Position numbers and translations under genes: made by a program. The notes under the pieces are model-generated. The model did not search any database. It had not been told where the DNA came from and worked only from the letters and a program-made list of their open reading frames with translations. Positions 49,701 to 57,036 of a DNA stretch of 64,000 nucleotides are shown piece by piece. Positions within the stretch are counted from its first letter, which is position 1. Each line of letters opens with the position of its first letter. Origin of the DNA: Shewanella colwelliana ATCC 39565 (GTDB lineage: Bacteria > Pseudomonadota > Gammaproteobacteria > Enterobacterales > Shewanellaceae); assembly GCF_000518705.1 (NCBI RefSeq), contig NZ_JAEC01000005.1:62001-126000 (forward strand), in the 5' to 3' direction.

Positions 49701-50357
49701 GATGAGGTTACTGTCCGCTTGACCCAAGTAAATTACAGCAGCCAAGCCAGCTTTGATATTGAGGCTCCATCAAGCGTTGCTCAGGATGAAGTATTCAACC
49801 TAACCGTGACGGTCAATGGCTATCTGGATGACAGCCAAACCTTAATGCCACTAGAAGAGGGCGAAGTCTACTATGGTCTACTTGAGCTCGGCACCACCGC
49901 GAACCTGGTTCGCAATATCGGTGGCACGCTGATTAAGGTTGAAGGTCTAGCGCCCGTTGAAATCCCACTCAATACTGCGCCCACAGTCGCCAACCCACTG
50001 AGCCATGTTGACACCGAGCTAACCAATACCGGTAGCGTGGCGTTCAGTGTTGATTTAACCGATGTATTTGCCGATGCCGAAAATGACACCTTAGCCTACA
50101 GGGTGTCAGGCCTAGATGCATTAAGCATTGACGGCATGACCTTATCAGGCTCATTGACTGAAGCTGGCACCTTTGAGATTGTGGTGACCGCCAGTGATGC
50201 AGAGTTCTCAGTATCAACGACCTTCATCCTAACGGTTGCCGCAGCCCCTGAAGTGCTTCCTCCTGTCATTGTCGAACCGAATCAAAGCGGTGGCGGCGCA
50301 TTAGGCTATGCACTATTGATGTTGATCATTGCTGCAGGATGGCGAGCAAGAAAGTAA
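46773..50357 (+). CDS. Secreted subtilisin-like S8 serine protease, GlyGly-CTERM
   Basis: A 1194-residue exported protease. It has a signal peptide (ending SSQA), an inhibitor_I9 propeptide (about 50-165), and a complete S8 triad: Asp200 (GIMDTGIN), His285 (DFHGHGSHVAS), Ser630 (SGTSMASPHVAG), plus oxyanion Asn403 (AAGNAGPT). A PA domain is inserted at about 455-560 (VVCERGVNARV.KG...GAGAMILIN). It has an Fn3-like region and a dystroglycan-type cadherin-like domain near the C-terminus. It ends in a GlyGly-CTERM tail (QSGGGALGYALLM..., then WRARK). Expected to pass through type II secretion and be processed by rhombosortase. AGGT precedes the ATG at 46773. Confidence 0.9.
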   Translation: MKLSRRYLVLSAVSSVLAFSSQADSGKPLNTINPGEEKIKLERASKQRTDGMYFVRLKERALASYDGSVSGYAATSLKVNQANKTASGVLNLTSQASISYKHYLQNKQAQVTQRLSSKINRTLKPSQQYQVVANAFAVQLDTSEVKTILKDSDVMSVEPVGMHFIHTSTGPEFVGAKKVWQGVNELPGTKGEGVVVGIMDTGINANHPSFKAISDDGYAHINPLGEGQYFGDCQQYPKFCNNKLIGIVSYKELIDHRASVADNLDDAAYDDLADKAKVGYDFHGHGSHVASTTAGNIVNNVNYYLQVQEDDDTIIAEKSAFEFDAISGVAPRANIVSYQVCDDVGACYPEFTIQALEHAIENGIQVLNYSVGGSATDPWSSVSAEAFLNAREAGIHVATAAGNAGPTASTLGSPGNAPWVTTVAAYSHNLSFDEKGLTDFSSVGGESLADLSGRGITKGFTGKLVQAKDHNPDNAMCTEPFDANTFTADQIVVCERGVNARVRKGINVREGGAGAMILINLAGGADTVNDDNHVIPAIHLNDVDGERLTHWLATGSDHQATIAASVTSTDDALGDIAGPFTSRGPNLPYPNIFAPDIAAPGVDIYAANAEDRVFKDQLGHIPYVSFSGTSMASPHVAGALALIKASFPNWTPAQAQSAIMSTAHQVTYQDDDYDGVKIRSDFFIQGAGSLRIHAALKAGLLLDITKDEYLAANPEIGGNPSDLNTSSMVNNECISNCTWTRTVTATKDSTWTASYEYLNEGFTLEVTPSQFSLKAGDTQQLTIKATANVNLVDEWVHGYINLNNADATMSDTHLQATIGFKAGQIIDTVSAKLNNLDNTIEINEITTSGSNDLQTKGFGLFKSQSVTGTAIGASNDAERNTPAYNQAVLFTTTTVVKPYTKRLIVEITDTTAPDMDLYVGIDENNDGKADVYEMYYSLVCVSGAVDSNERCVIETPTTGNYWILAHNFEGTTADEPDEVTVRLTQVNYSSQASFDIEAPSSVAQDEVFNLTVTVNGYLDDSQTLMPLEEGEVYYGLLELGTTANLVRNIGGTLIKVEGLAPVEIPLNTAPTVANPLSHVDTELTNTGSVAFSVDLTDVFADAENDTLAYRVSGLDALSIDGMTLSGSLTEAGTFEIVVTASDAEFSVSTTFILTVAAAPEVLPPVIVEPNQSGGGALGYALLMLIIAAGWRARK

Positions 50358-50390
50358 TCCCCCCACCCATTTAGCTCCTATGGGCTTTAC

Positions 50391-50423
50391 AATCGACCAA
50401 CAGGGATGTTGGTCGATTATTTT
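50391..50423 (+). terminator. Terminator after S8 protease
   Basis: A 12-bp stem (AATCGACCAACA / TGTTGGTCGATT), GGGA loop and an ATTTTT tail. Confidence 0.88.
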
Positions 50424-50469
50424 TACCTTGCTGCCAACCACCAAGCTTGTAAGACGCTGCCTGTCCGGC

Positions 50470-51705
50470 CTAGCGTCTATCGGCTTTTTTAACAAAGTCT
50501 CTCGCACTTTGCTTGTTTAGGCTGCGTCGATTGGCTTGTTTATCTCTAGGAGCTCGCTTACGTGTGGCCATTTCGCTGGCCGGTTTATCGGTCACCATGA
50601 ACCCCGCTAACGGCTCAGGTGCTAATACCCGCTGTGTTAGCGCGGCGATCGCCTCTAGATAACTCTGTTCACTGTGGCAAATTAACGATATCGCTAACCC
50701 CGACTCGCCAGCGCGCGCAGTGCGTCCGATACGGTGCACATAAACTGGGGCACTCGTGGGCAGATCCAGATTTATCACCACAGGTAAGGCCTCAACATGA
50801 ATGCCGCGAGACAAGAGATCTGTGGTCACTAACACCCGCACCCGCTGCGCTTTAAAATCGGCCAAGGCTTGCTCGCGCGCTTGCTGATTTTTATCACCGT
50901 GCAATGCAGTGGCATCGATTCCCGCTTTGAGCAGCTTTTTGAGTAATTTGTCAGTGTCATCACGACCATTAACAAACACCAATACCTGGGGCCATGACGA
51001 TTGATTCAACAAGGCAATTAAGGCCCTAGCTTTATCCCCCTTATTGATTAAGTACACGCGCTCAGTGACGTCGTTAGCAGCAGCGCGCTCAGGCAATATC
51101 TTAATATGTTGCGGCTGGAATAACAGTTTGTCTGTTTGCACCGTTAAATTGGCCGCCATAGTAGCGGAAAACAGCAAGGTCTGGCGACGCGCGGGCATAT
51201 AGGTCATCATGCGCTCAACATCGGGCCAGAAGCCCATCTCCATCAGCCTGTCGGCCTCATCCAGCACTAACTGCTTGAGCCCCTCAAGCTGCAACGCTTG
51301 TTGCTGCAACAGTGCTAGCAGCCGACCGGGAGTAGCTACCACCAGCTGTGGACAGGTAACTAATTCAGCGCGCTGCGCTTCAATATCAATGCCGCCGCAC
51401 AATACGCTGACCTTAATGCCAAGCCCTAGGGCCACTGGTTGCAAAGCTGTGGCGACTTGCTGTGCCAACTCCCTTGTCGGCACTATCACCACCCCTTGCA
51501 CATAACCGGCTGACACGTCGATGTTTTGCAGCAGTGGCAGGCCAAAGGCATAGGTTTTGCCACTGCCGGTTTGGGCCAGCGCAATTAAATCGCGCCCGGC
51601 CAAAATAACGGGCACCGCCAACTGCTGTATCGGCGTTGGGGTGGTGAGTTCGTGAGGCAAATTGTCGATGATTGCGGCGGTTAGCTTAAGGTTAGCGAAC
51701 GTCAT
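50470..51705 (-). CDS. DEAD-box RNA helicase
   Basis: A 411-residue DEAD-box helicase with a full motif set: Q-motif TPIQQLAVP, AQTGSGKT, PTRELAQQ, TPGRLL, VLDEADRLMEMGF, SATM, LVFVNGRDD, TTDLLSRGIHVEALP, YVHRIGRTARAG. A basic tail ends the protein (KRAPRDKQANRRSLNKQ). It belongs to the short RhlE/DbpA-like class; the exact subgroup is unclear. The start at 51705 (MTFANLKL) is chosen by fit to the family, since the ribosome binding site is weak. It is convergent with the S8 protease gene. Confidence 0.85.
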   Translation of the reverse strand: MTFANLKLTAAIIDNLPHELTTPTPIQQLAVPVILAGRDLIALAQTGSGKTYAFGLPLLQNIDVSAGYVQGVVIVPTRELAQQVATALQPVALGLGIKVSVLCGGIDIEAQRAELVTCPQLVVATPGRLLALLQQQALQLEGLKQLVLDEADRLMEMGFWPDVERMMTYMPARRQTLLFSATMAANLTVQTDKLLFQPQHIKILPERAAANDVTERVYLINKGDKARALIALLNQSSWPQVLVFVNGRDDTDKLLKKLLKAGIDATALHGDKNQQAREQALADFKAQRVRVLVTTDLLSRGIHVEALPVVINLDLPTSAPVYVHRIGRTARAGESGLAISLICHSEQSYLEAIAALTQRVLAPEPLAGFMVTDKPASEMATRKRAPRDKQANRRSLNKQSARDFVKKADRR

Positions 51706-51818
51706 GATGAAAACACTAAAAGAAACAGACACGCAGTTTACCACTGTTAACCACACATTACGTCGCTAGGCGGATCAGACATTGTCACCCGTCCTTTGGG
51801 ATATAAGATGGCTATGCC

Positions 51819-51878
51819 AAACTGCTATCAAAACTGCTATCAAAACTGCTATCAAAACTGCTATCAAAACTGCTATCA
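51819..51878. repeat. Perfect 12-bp tandem repeat, five copies
   Basis: Five exact copies of AAACTGCTATCA, with a partial sixth. It lies in the 359-bp gap between the helicase and TPR genes. In one frame it encodes a repeated NCYQ tetrapeptide inside a short open frame from ATG 51808 with a weak GGGAT signal upstream, but I do not regard that frame as a supported gene. Copy number is likely to vary by slippage. The rest of the gap shows nothing recognisable. Confidence 0.9.
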
Positions 51879-52064
51879 AATACGGTTATCGCGAAAAGAA
51901 CTGTTAAAAAAGCGCTTCTATCTGCTTTTTGCTCCCTCGCCCATCAATCAATATCATGTCAATGGCCCTAGATGGGCGTATTGGCTAGCATCTAGAGGGC
52001 TAAATTGTTAGGGTGGCCCTAATTTAATTTTGATTGTCCCAAAGCTGTATTAAAGGAATGCCCT

Positions 52065-52949
52065 ATGCCACGCTTTATCTTGCCACTACTGGCCCTGTTA
52101 CTGGTCACGTTTGCTCCTCAACTCGTCGCTGCGGTTGACCCCCAGCCCACAGCAACAACAGATGTGGTGACTCACTCAGACCTAGACCTATTAGACAGAC
52201 CACTGATTGAGCGTTATATCTTGGATGAACTCAAAGCCCTAAGAATGGAGCAGCAAGATTTAGAGCGCCGGATGACAGTAGATATCACCGACCGCGAGTT
52301 GGCGGTTGCCGACAAGTCGCTTAACTACGCCAATGTCACTGTGACCTACTTCTTTTATATCATTGCGGGTGTCGCCTCGTTGATCGCCTTTATCGGTTGG
52401 CAATCATTGCGTGAAATTAAAACCAATACCGCTAAGCTCGCTGCCGAGCAGCTACAGAAAATTACCGAGCAATATGAAGAGAAATTTAAAGAGTTAGAGC
52501 ACGACCTCAAACGTAAGAGCCGCATTATCACCAAGAACAACCGTGAAATTGAGATCATCAACGAGATCCATACCCTGTGGTTACATGCTCAAAGTGCACA
52601 AACCCCAGAGCAAAAAATTGATGTCTACAATGAGATCCTCTCCATTCGTCCTGGCGATTTAGAAGCCATGACCTACAAAGCTGATGCCGCCATGGAGATG
52701 CGCGAGTTCAACTGGGCATTAAGCCTATGTAACCGCGTACTTGAGGTCGATGGTGCCAATGCCCACGCTCTGTACCAACGCGCCTGTGCATTTGCCTGCT
52801 TAAGACAAGAAGACCGCGCCCTATCAGACTTAGAGCAAGCCATTGAAAACAGTGCTTCATTTAAGGAAGTGGCCGCCAACGAAGCCGACTTTGCCAACCT
52901 AAGAGACAACCCTAAATTTGATGTCTTGATATCATCAAGCGAGTCCTAG
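52065..52949 (+). CDS. Membrane-anchored coiled-coil TPR protein
   Basis: A 294-residue protein: signal peptide (to about residue 23), an acidic exported stretch, and a membrane span at about 95-113 (YFFYIIAGVASLIAFIGW). A coiled coil follows (about 120-170, LAAEQLQKITEQYEEKFKELE), then TPR repeats to the end (EAMTYKADAAMEMREFNWALSLCNRVLEV, AHALYQRACAFACLRQEDRALSDLEQAIE). It ends with a TPR end-of-group-like piece (FANLRDNPKFDVLI). A scaffold role is likely, but partners are unknown. AGGAATGCC precedes the ATG. Stands alone. Confidence 0.78.
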   Translation: MPRFILPLLALLLVTFAPQLVAAVDPQPTATTDVVTHSDLDLLDRPLIERYILDELKALRMEQQDLERRMTVDITDRELAVADKSLNYANVTVTYFFYIIAGVASLIAFIGWQSLREIKTNTAKLAAEQLQKITEQYEEKFKELEHDLKRKSRIITKNNREIEIINEIHTLWLHAQSAQTPEQKIDVYNEILSIRPGDLEAMTYKADAAMEMREFNWALSLCNRVLEVDGANAHALYQRACAFACLRQEDRALSDLEQAIENSASFKEVAANEADFANLRDNPKFDVLISSSES

Positions 52950-53012
52950 TATCGACTGTTACCTTTGAATGAAGGTTGGTCATTTTTAACATTTGGCTTG
53001 GAAGCGGCTATT

Positions 53013-53123
53013 TTGAAGGTCGTACCTTCATTGCTACTTAACGCCTGTCGGGCGGGTGCAGTGCATGGAAGCACCAATGTCGTGATCACAGGGATGTGAG
53101 GGAACGACGAATGTGCAAACACT
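53013..53123. repeat. Repeat A, copy 1 (111 bp)
   Basis: Starts TTGAAGGTCGTACCTTC and includes GCATGGAAGCACCAATG. It recurs with a few mismatches and equal length at 53830-53940. It is part of the 1.6-kb gene-free stretch 52950-54570, which consists mostly of hairpin-rich repeats; short motifs (ACACTGG..ATT..TCTTCGATTTAAC) also recur between them. No gene is supported in that stretch. Confidence 0.85.
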
Positions 53124-53530
53124 TCTGCTACACGGTGAGTGAAGCGTAGCTTCGAGCCTACGAACGAGAGGCAGGGTGAGCTTGGCGACAGCCATATACT
53201 CGCGAACGAGAGACAGGGATGTCGAACTGGCATTTGTATATGGATATATTTTGCCGAACTGGCTTTTAGACATGGACATTGTACAAGCACAATCCCTGTG
53301 TGCTCTGCGCCAGCATCTGATGTGAATGGATTCACAAATGCCGCGATGACACGGATGTCAAAGAGCGGCCATGCTGGCAAAGGCCGCAGCCGCGTTTACA
53401 CTGGGTCATTTCGTATCTTCGATTTAACCGTGTGCGTATCTGTCGGTTTAATCCAAGCAAAAACATTTTTTGCTACAGTATTATGCACTCTGGCAAAGGC
53501 CAAAACCGCGTTTACACTGGATTATTAACT

Positions 53531-53723
53531 CTCTTCGATTTAACTCTATTGTGGGCGATTGAGAAGGAATCTTTGGCCTAATTTTTATTTACAGGTGATT
53601 TGAAAGTCGAACCTTCGTGGCAATTTATCGCCTGCCCGGCGGGGGGATGTGCAGATACTGCTTCGGGACGCTGTACGCCATCCATGGCCGCTTAACGAAA
53701 ACATCCATGTTTTCGATACCCTC
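53531..53723. repeat. Repeat B, copy 1 (193 bp)
   Basis: Starts CTCTTCGATTTAACTCTATT and ends TTTCGATACCCTC; contains small palindromes around CATCCATGG and GAAAACATCCATGTTTTC. It is repeated at 54033-54225 with only two mismatches by eye. Confidence 0.9.
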
Positions 53724-53829
53724 TGCCGCATCTACACTGGATTATTAACTTTCTTCGATTTGACTTCATTTGATACTGTCAATGAAGTGCTAGCTGACAT
53801 TTTGCTGAGTGCTCATTTATTGAATGTGT

Positions 53830-53940
53830 TTGAAGGTCGTACCTTCATTGCTACTTAACGCCTGTCCGGCGGGTGCAGTGCATGGAAGCACCAATGTCGT
53901 GATCACAGGGATGTGAGGGAACGAAGAATATGCAAACACT
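53830..53940. repeat. Repeat A, copy 2 (111 bp)
   Basis: Same length and nearly the same sequence as 53013-53123, in the same orientation. With repeat B it makes an A-B, A-B order, suggesting duplication of a composite unit. Confidence 0.88.
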
Positions 53941-54032
53941 CTTTTAGCTCGCCGAGATTCCATCCATGGAGGCTCCACGGCGACATCCTGTCGCCAAGGG
54001 CCAAAACCGTGTTTACACTGAGTATCTAACGT

Positions 54033-54225
54033 CTCTTCGATTTAACTCTATTGTGGGCGATTGAGAAGGAATCTTTGGCCTAATTTGTATTTACAGGTGA
54101 TTTGAAAGTCGAACCTTCGTGGCAATTTATCGCCTGCCCGGCGGGGGGATGTGCAGATACTGCTTCGGGACGCCGTACGCCATCCATGGCCGCTTAACGA
54201 AAACATCCATGTTTTCGATACCCTC
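54033..54225. repeat. Repeat B, copy 2 (193 bp)
   Basis: Direct copy of 53531-53723. The sequence after it (54226-54549) is unique. It includes TTTACTCTGCCCCCATTTA at 54469-54487, a motif often seen beside REP-associated transposase genes (from memory), but no transposase is present. Confidence 0.9.
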
Positions 54226-54570
54226 AATCTGCACTGGGTCATTTCGTCTCTTCGATTTATCCGCGTTTGATACACCTTGATACAAGCTACTATTTTTACT
54301 GAAAAAAATTGCAATAAAATGTGACACAGCTTGTTGAATACTCGCTATAAAATAGATTAAAGTGTCACCAATCAAGGACAGAGCTAGGCCAACTCGACTC
54401 AAACATCGACCACGCCATTCAGGGAATGAAAAAGCCAACCACCATGCGCCAATCAAATCCCTTAAAAGTTTACTCTGCCCCCATTTATTTACATGCTTGG
54501 TCTCCTACCTTACAAGGTAGCGTACCTTGCTAGGTCTCACTAATAAGTCGTTAACCCTCAAGGAGAGATT

Positions 54571-55230
54571 GTGGCATTACTCGCGGGATTGGATTTTCAT
54601 TTTGACTTAGACTTTGAGGAGGTGCCTCTTAAGGAGGCGGAGCAGTATTTTGAAGTATTAACATCAAAGTACGCAAATCTCATTTTTGATCAACAAACAA
54701 AGATCTATGTGCGACTTCAAGAAGGAAGTCTTAAGGTCACTCTAGCTGTAGTTGGTGCTCTGTACATTGGCATTGGTCAATATGGTTCATTCCGTTCTGG
54801 TATTGATTACATGATCAAAGATGCCAAATCATTGATAAGTTTGGTTACTAGTGAAATAGTAAAAAATGGAATGAGTGAAGCGGATATAATCGAAAAGAAA
54901 AAAATGCACTGTGATCCCGATAAAATTCGTCGTGTGTTGCTTGCAATAGATCGCCTTGAATCAAAACCCAAAATATCTAAATCTGATCTTAATAAAGAGT
55001 TATCAAAGATAAGAGCATCAGTGCGGAATATATGTAGCTCATTAAGTGAAGAAGACGCTGGTCTTTTTGCAATTTCAATTAAAGAGGCATATTGGCCGCA
55101 GGATAGAGAAATCCCCCATTTCGTCGAGCGTTACAAATTAGTGGCTAGGGAAGAAGATATTATGCACGATCCAGTAGCAAGTATTGAGCAACCGAGGGTT
55201 AACAAAGCATTGCTGCGAACAAGCCGCTGA
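54571..55230 (+). CDS. Cassette gene A, unknown function, 219 residues
   Basis: Not a family I can name. The start is GTG at 54571 with a strong AGGAG signal. It begins with a beta-strand-like LDFHFDLDFEEVP, then a helix, then YVRLQEGSLKVTLAVVGALYIGIGQYGSFRSGIDYMIKDAKSL. The hydrophobic part of that segment (about 56-70) might insert in or touch a membrane. The C-terminal half is charged and helical. DNA here is visibly richer in A+T than the flanks. The gene lies between two GTTAACCCTC boundaries (54550 and 55238), and its stop codon is within an attC-like inverted repeat, as in integron cassettes. It shares an N-terminal pattern (ending EGS[LI]K) with the next gene. Confidence 0.72.
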   Translation: MALLAGLDFHFDLDFEEVPLKEAEQYFEVLTSKYANLIFDQQTKIYVRLQEGSLKVTLAVVGALYIGIGQYGSFRSGIDYMIKDAKSLISLVTSEIVKNGMSEADIIEKKKMHCDPDKIRRVLLAIDRLESKPKISKSDLNKELSKIRASVRNICSSLSEEDAGLFAISIKEAYWPQDREIPHFVERYKLVAREEDIMHDPVASIEQPRVNKALLRTSR

Positions 55231-55247
55231 ATGCGGCGTTAACCCTC
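55194..55247. repeat. attC-like site 1 (short)
   Basis: Perfect 10-base arms GAGGGTTAAC / GTTAACCCTC, with inner arms GCATT / AATGC and a GCCGC-rich centre, 54 bp in all. Same boundary sequence (GTTAACCCTCA) is found at 54550-54560, one cassette length upstream. This is the geometry of an integron recombination site, though the boxes deviate from the RYYYAAC/GTTRRRY consensus at one position each. Confidence 0.55.
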
Positions 55248-55332
55248 ATTGAGCACTGTATAAATACTCAACTAATCCCTTATTATGAAATGGGATATCA
55301 TACATATCAGTATGTTATTGAAGAGTGACCAA

Positions 55333-56217
55333 ATGTCAGAAGTACAGAGAAAAGAAAACGAACTTTGCATCAAGATTGACTTTGAAAGAAACTCACGAAA
55401 CCCTCAGCGAGTTTTCAACTCGATGAGTCACCTCATATCATCGGTTGAAGAATTTCACTCTTGCTTACTTAGCTCTGTTTCTGCTGAAACCAAATCAAAC
55501 TTTCTTCTATCGGACATCAACGAGGGCTCGATCAAGTCTTGGTTATGCCCTCAAATAGATGGTGATGTTACGAATGAACAAAAAGGGCGTTTAACAAGCT
55601 TTCTTACTTATTGTACTGATCTAGTCATATCGTTCATCTCGGATAAGAATACAATTGAATCCTTAGAGGTATTGGCAAAACTTGAAGATGAAATTGCTAC
55701 AGCGGCTGAAGAGTTTAATATCGAGGAATTTCCAAATGTCTTTTCACTAGATCGCCATAGGCTATTGAAGGGTTATACGGAGCTTTCTCAATCAACATCT
55801 GATTTAAACAGTGTTGATCAAGTTTACTTAAATTCCCGAGGAAAAACTCAAAAAATAAATAAGAAGTTCCATTTAACCAAAGAAGATGTTGAAGCTATCT
55901 TGATTGAACAGATAGAAAAGAACACTACAACAGAAACTTTGGTCATAAAGAAAGCTGACTTTATAGGTAAGTCTATGTGGGACTTTTTGCGCAATAAATC
56001 GACTATATCAGCCCGAATAACACATCAAGAATGGCTGGATAAGTTTCATTCCCGCCAAGAGATTGTTGCCCCTGGTGATGGATTGCTGTGTGATCTTGTT
56101 ACTACCGCTTACTTTGATAAAAGTAATAACTTAATCGACACAAAGTACGAGGTTATTCTTGTCCACAAGAAAGTTGACGTACTTAATTTACAGCAAGAGT
56201 TAAAATATGACAGCTAG
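55333..56217 (+). CDS. Cassette gene B, unknown function, 294 residues
   Basis: Not assignable. A soluble protein starting MSEVQRKENELCIKIDFERNSRNPQRVF, with IKIDFER as a likely first strand and FLLSDINEGSIKSWLCP at about 57-72 matching the pattern in gene A. The second half has KKADFIGKSMWDFL and ISARITHQEWLDKF, then PGDGLLCDLVTTAYFD and YEVILVHKKV, which read like a compact beta-rich domain. I recall similar uncharacterised proteins in many bacteria but no function. The start is uncertain (in-frame ATGs at 55285 and 55312). The end overlaps gene C by 11 bp, so B and C are probably translationally coupled. Confidence 0.72.
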   Translation: MSEVQRKENELCIKIDFERNSRNPQRVFNSMSHLISSVEEFHSCLLSSVSAETKSNFLLSDINEGSIKSWLCPQIDGDVTNEQKGRLTSFLTYCTDLVISFISDKNTIESLEVLAKLEDEIATAAEEFNIEEFPNVFSLDRHRLLKGYTELSQSTSDLNSVDQVYLNSRGKTQKINKKFHLTKEDVEAILIEQIEKNTTTETLVIKKADFIGKSMWDFLRNKSTISARITHQEWLDKFHSRQEIVAPGDGLLCDLVTTAYFDKSNNLIDTKYEVILVHKKVDVLNLQQELKYDS

Positions 56218-56623
56218 TAAATCTAATCAAAATGCGTGGTTAATTCTGCTTTCAGAATACTTGTTCATTTTCTTACCATTTTTAGTGATTGGCATTATTA
56301 AAATATATAAGTCTGACTTTTCAACATTCTTTCAAGCTGCGGATTGGAGTTTTGCCGCATCAATTTTATTTGGTCAGGTCATAGTAAAACTTGTTTCTGG
56401 CTCCGTTATTCATAAACATGCTCAGTGGCAAAGAGTCGTTGTGTTACTATCTTTTATCCTAGTGCTAGGGTTGGTACCTAGTTTAATTGTTTTGGCGCTA
56501 ATATTGATTGACGGTGGTGTTTCAGAGTTTTTGGTCAATATGCAACTTGGCTTATTTAGTTTAGCCTCGTTGGTGTTTTTTCTTGTCGGTAGTGCTGCGC
56601 ATACAATGATAGATGAGGGTTAA
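56207..56623 (+). CDS. Cassette gene C, four-span membrane protein, 138 residues
   Basis: A small integral membrane protein with four hydrophobic spans (about 10-30, 46-65, 75-100, 112-132) and short loops; the cytoplasmic N-terminus is basic/polar. Overlap with gene B suggests they act together, B perhaps docking at the membrane through C. Its TAA stop lies inside the GGGTTAAC box of the second attC-like site. No family name can be given. Confidence 0.72.
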   Translation: MTASKSNQNAWLILLSEYLFIFLPFLVIGIIKIYKSDFSTFFQAADWSFAASILFGQVIVKLVSGSVIHKHAQWQRVVVLLSFILVLGLVPSLIVLALILIDGGVSEFLVNMQLGLFSLASLVFFLVGSAAHTMIDEG

Positions 56624-56740
56624 CAAACATTTCAGAGTGATTCACCACGCTTTGCATTTTGGGTTTGAGTCTAGTTCAGTGTTTACGGTGTTCAAATTGA
56701 ATGCAGAGGTTGAGTGGTTCACACCTTAATTGGGCACTAG
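56617..56740. repeat. attC-like site 2 (long, with degenerate right end)
   Basis: Begins GGGTTAACAAACATTTCAGAG. It has arms CACCACGCTTTGCATT and AATGCAGAGGTTGAGTGGTT that pair imperfectly, and ends TTAATTGGGC, which in attC sites of marine bacteria is normally followed by GTTA. Here the next bases are ACTAGCA, so the right box looks mutated. Length about 120 bp, in the usual range. Confidence 0.6.
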
Positions 56741-56923
56741 CACATAGAAAAATTAATCTGAAACTCATCAATATGGAACTAAAGTTCTAACACGAAAATG
56801 TCAAAAAATTGGTGCATCCATGCTCTGCACCTGCTGCCAAGCAATTGATTAACAATGAAGCATTGGTCTTCAGTAAGCTTGACTCTATCCCAACTCAAAT
56901 ACCCATGCTTACCAAATGCGGGG

Positions 56924-57036
56924 AAATCGAAGAGAGATAATAACCCAGTGCAGATGCGGCAGAGGGTATCGAAAACATGGATGTTTTCGTTAAGCGGCCA
57001 TGGATGGCGCATAGCGTCCCGAAGCAGTATCTGCAC
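56924..57036. repeat. Repeat B, partial inverted copy
   Basis: The reverse complement matches the end of repeat B copy 1 and the sequence just after it (about 53648-53761), including GAAAACATCCATGTTTTC and CCATCCATGG. It lies on the far side of the cassette genes, so the repeats flank them in opposite orientations. The rest of the 677-bp gap 56624-57300 holds attC-like site 2 and, near 57100-57300, the holC promoter region; no gene is seen. Confidence 0.8.

Noticed and set aside
51819..51878. Possible CRISPR array
   Set aside because: The 12-bp units are contiguous with no spacers and no cas genes are present. It is a simple tandem repeat.
53649..53858. Plus-strand open frame starting inside repeat B copy 1 (peptide starting MQILLRDAVRHPW)
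   Set aside because: Its 5' half is repeat sequence: the same peptide pattern recurs from the inverted repeat at 56779-57087, and it has no ribosome binding site. It is a by-product of the repeat.
54127..54456. Minus-strand frame with a hydrophobic stretch (WWLAFSFPEWRGR)
   Set aside because: Its C-terminal half is repeat B, and no ribosome binding site was seen. It might be a gene remnant but cannot be supported.
54469..54487. REP-associated transposase remnant
   Set aside because: Only the short TTTACTCTGCCCCCATTTA motif is present, and no Y1 transposase coding sequence was found.
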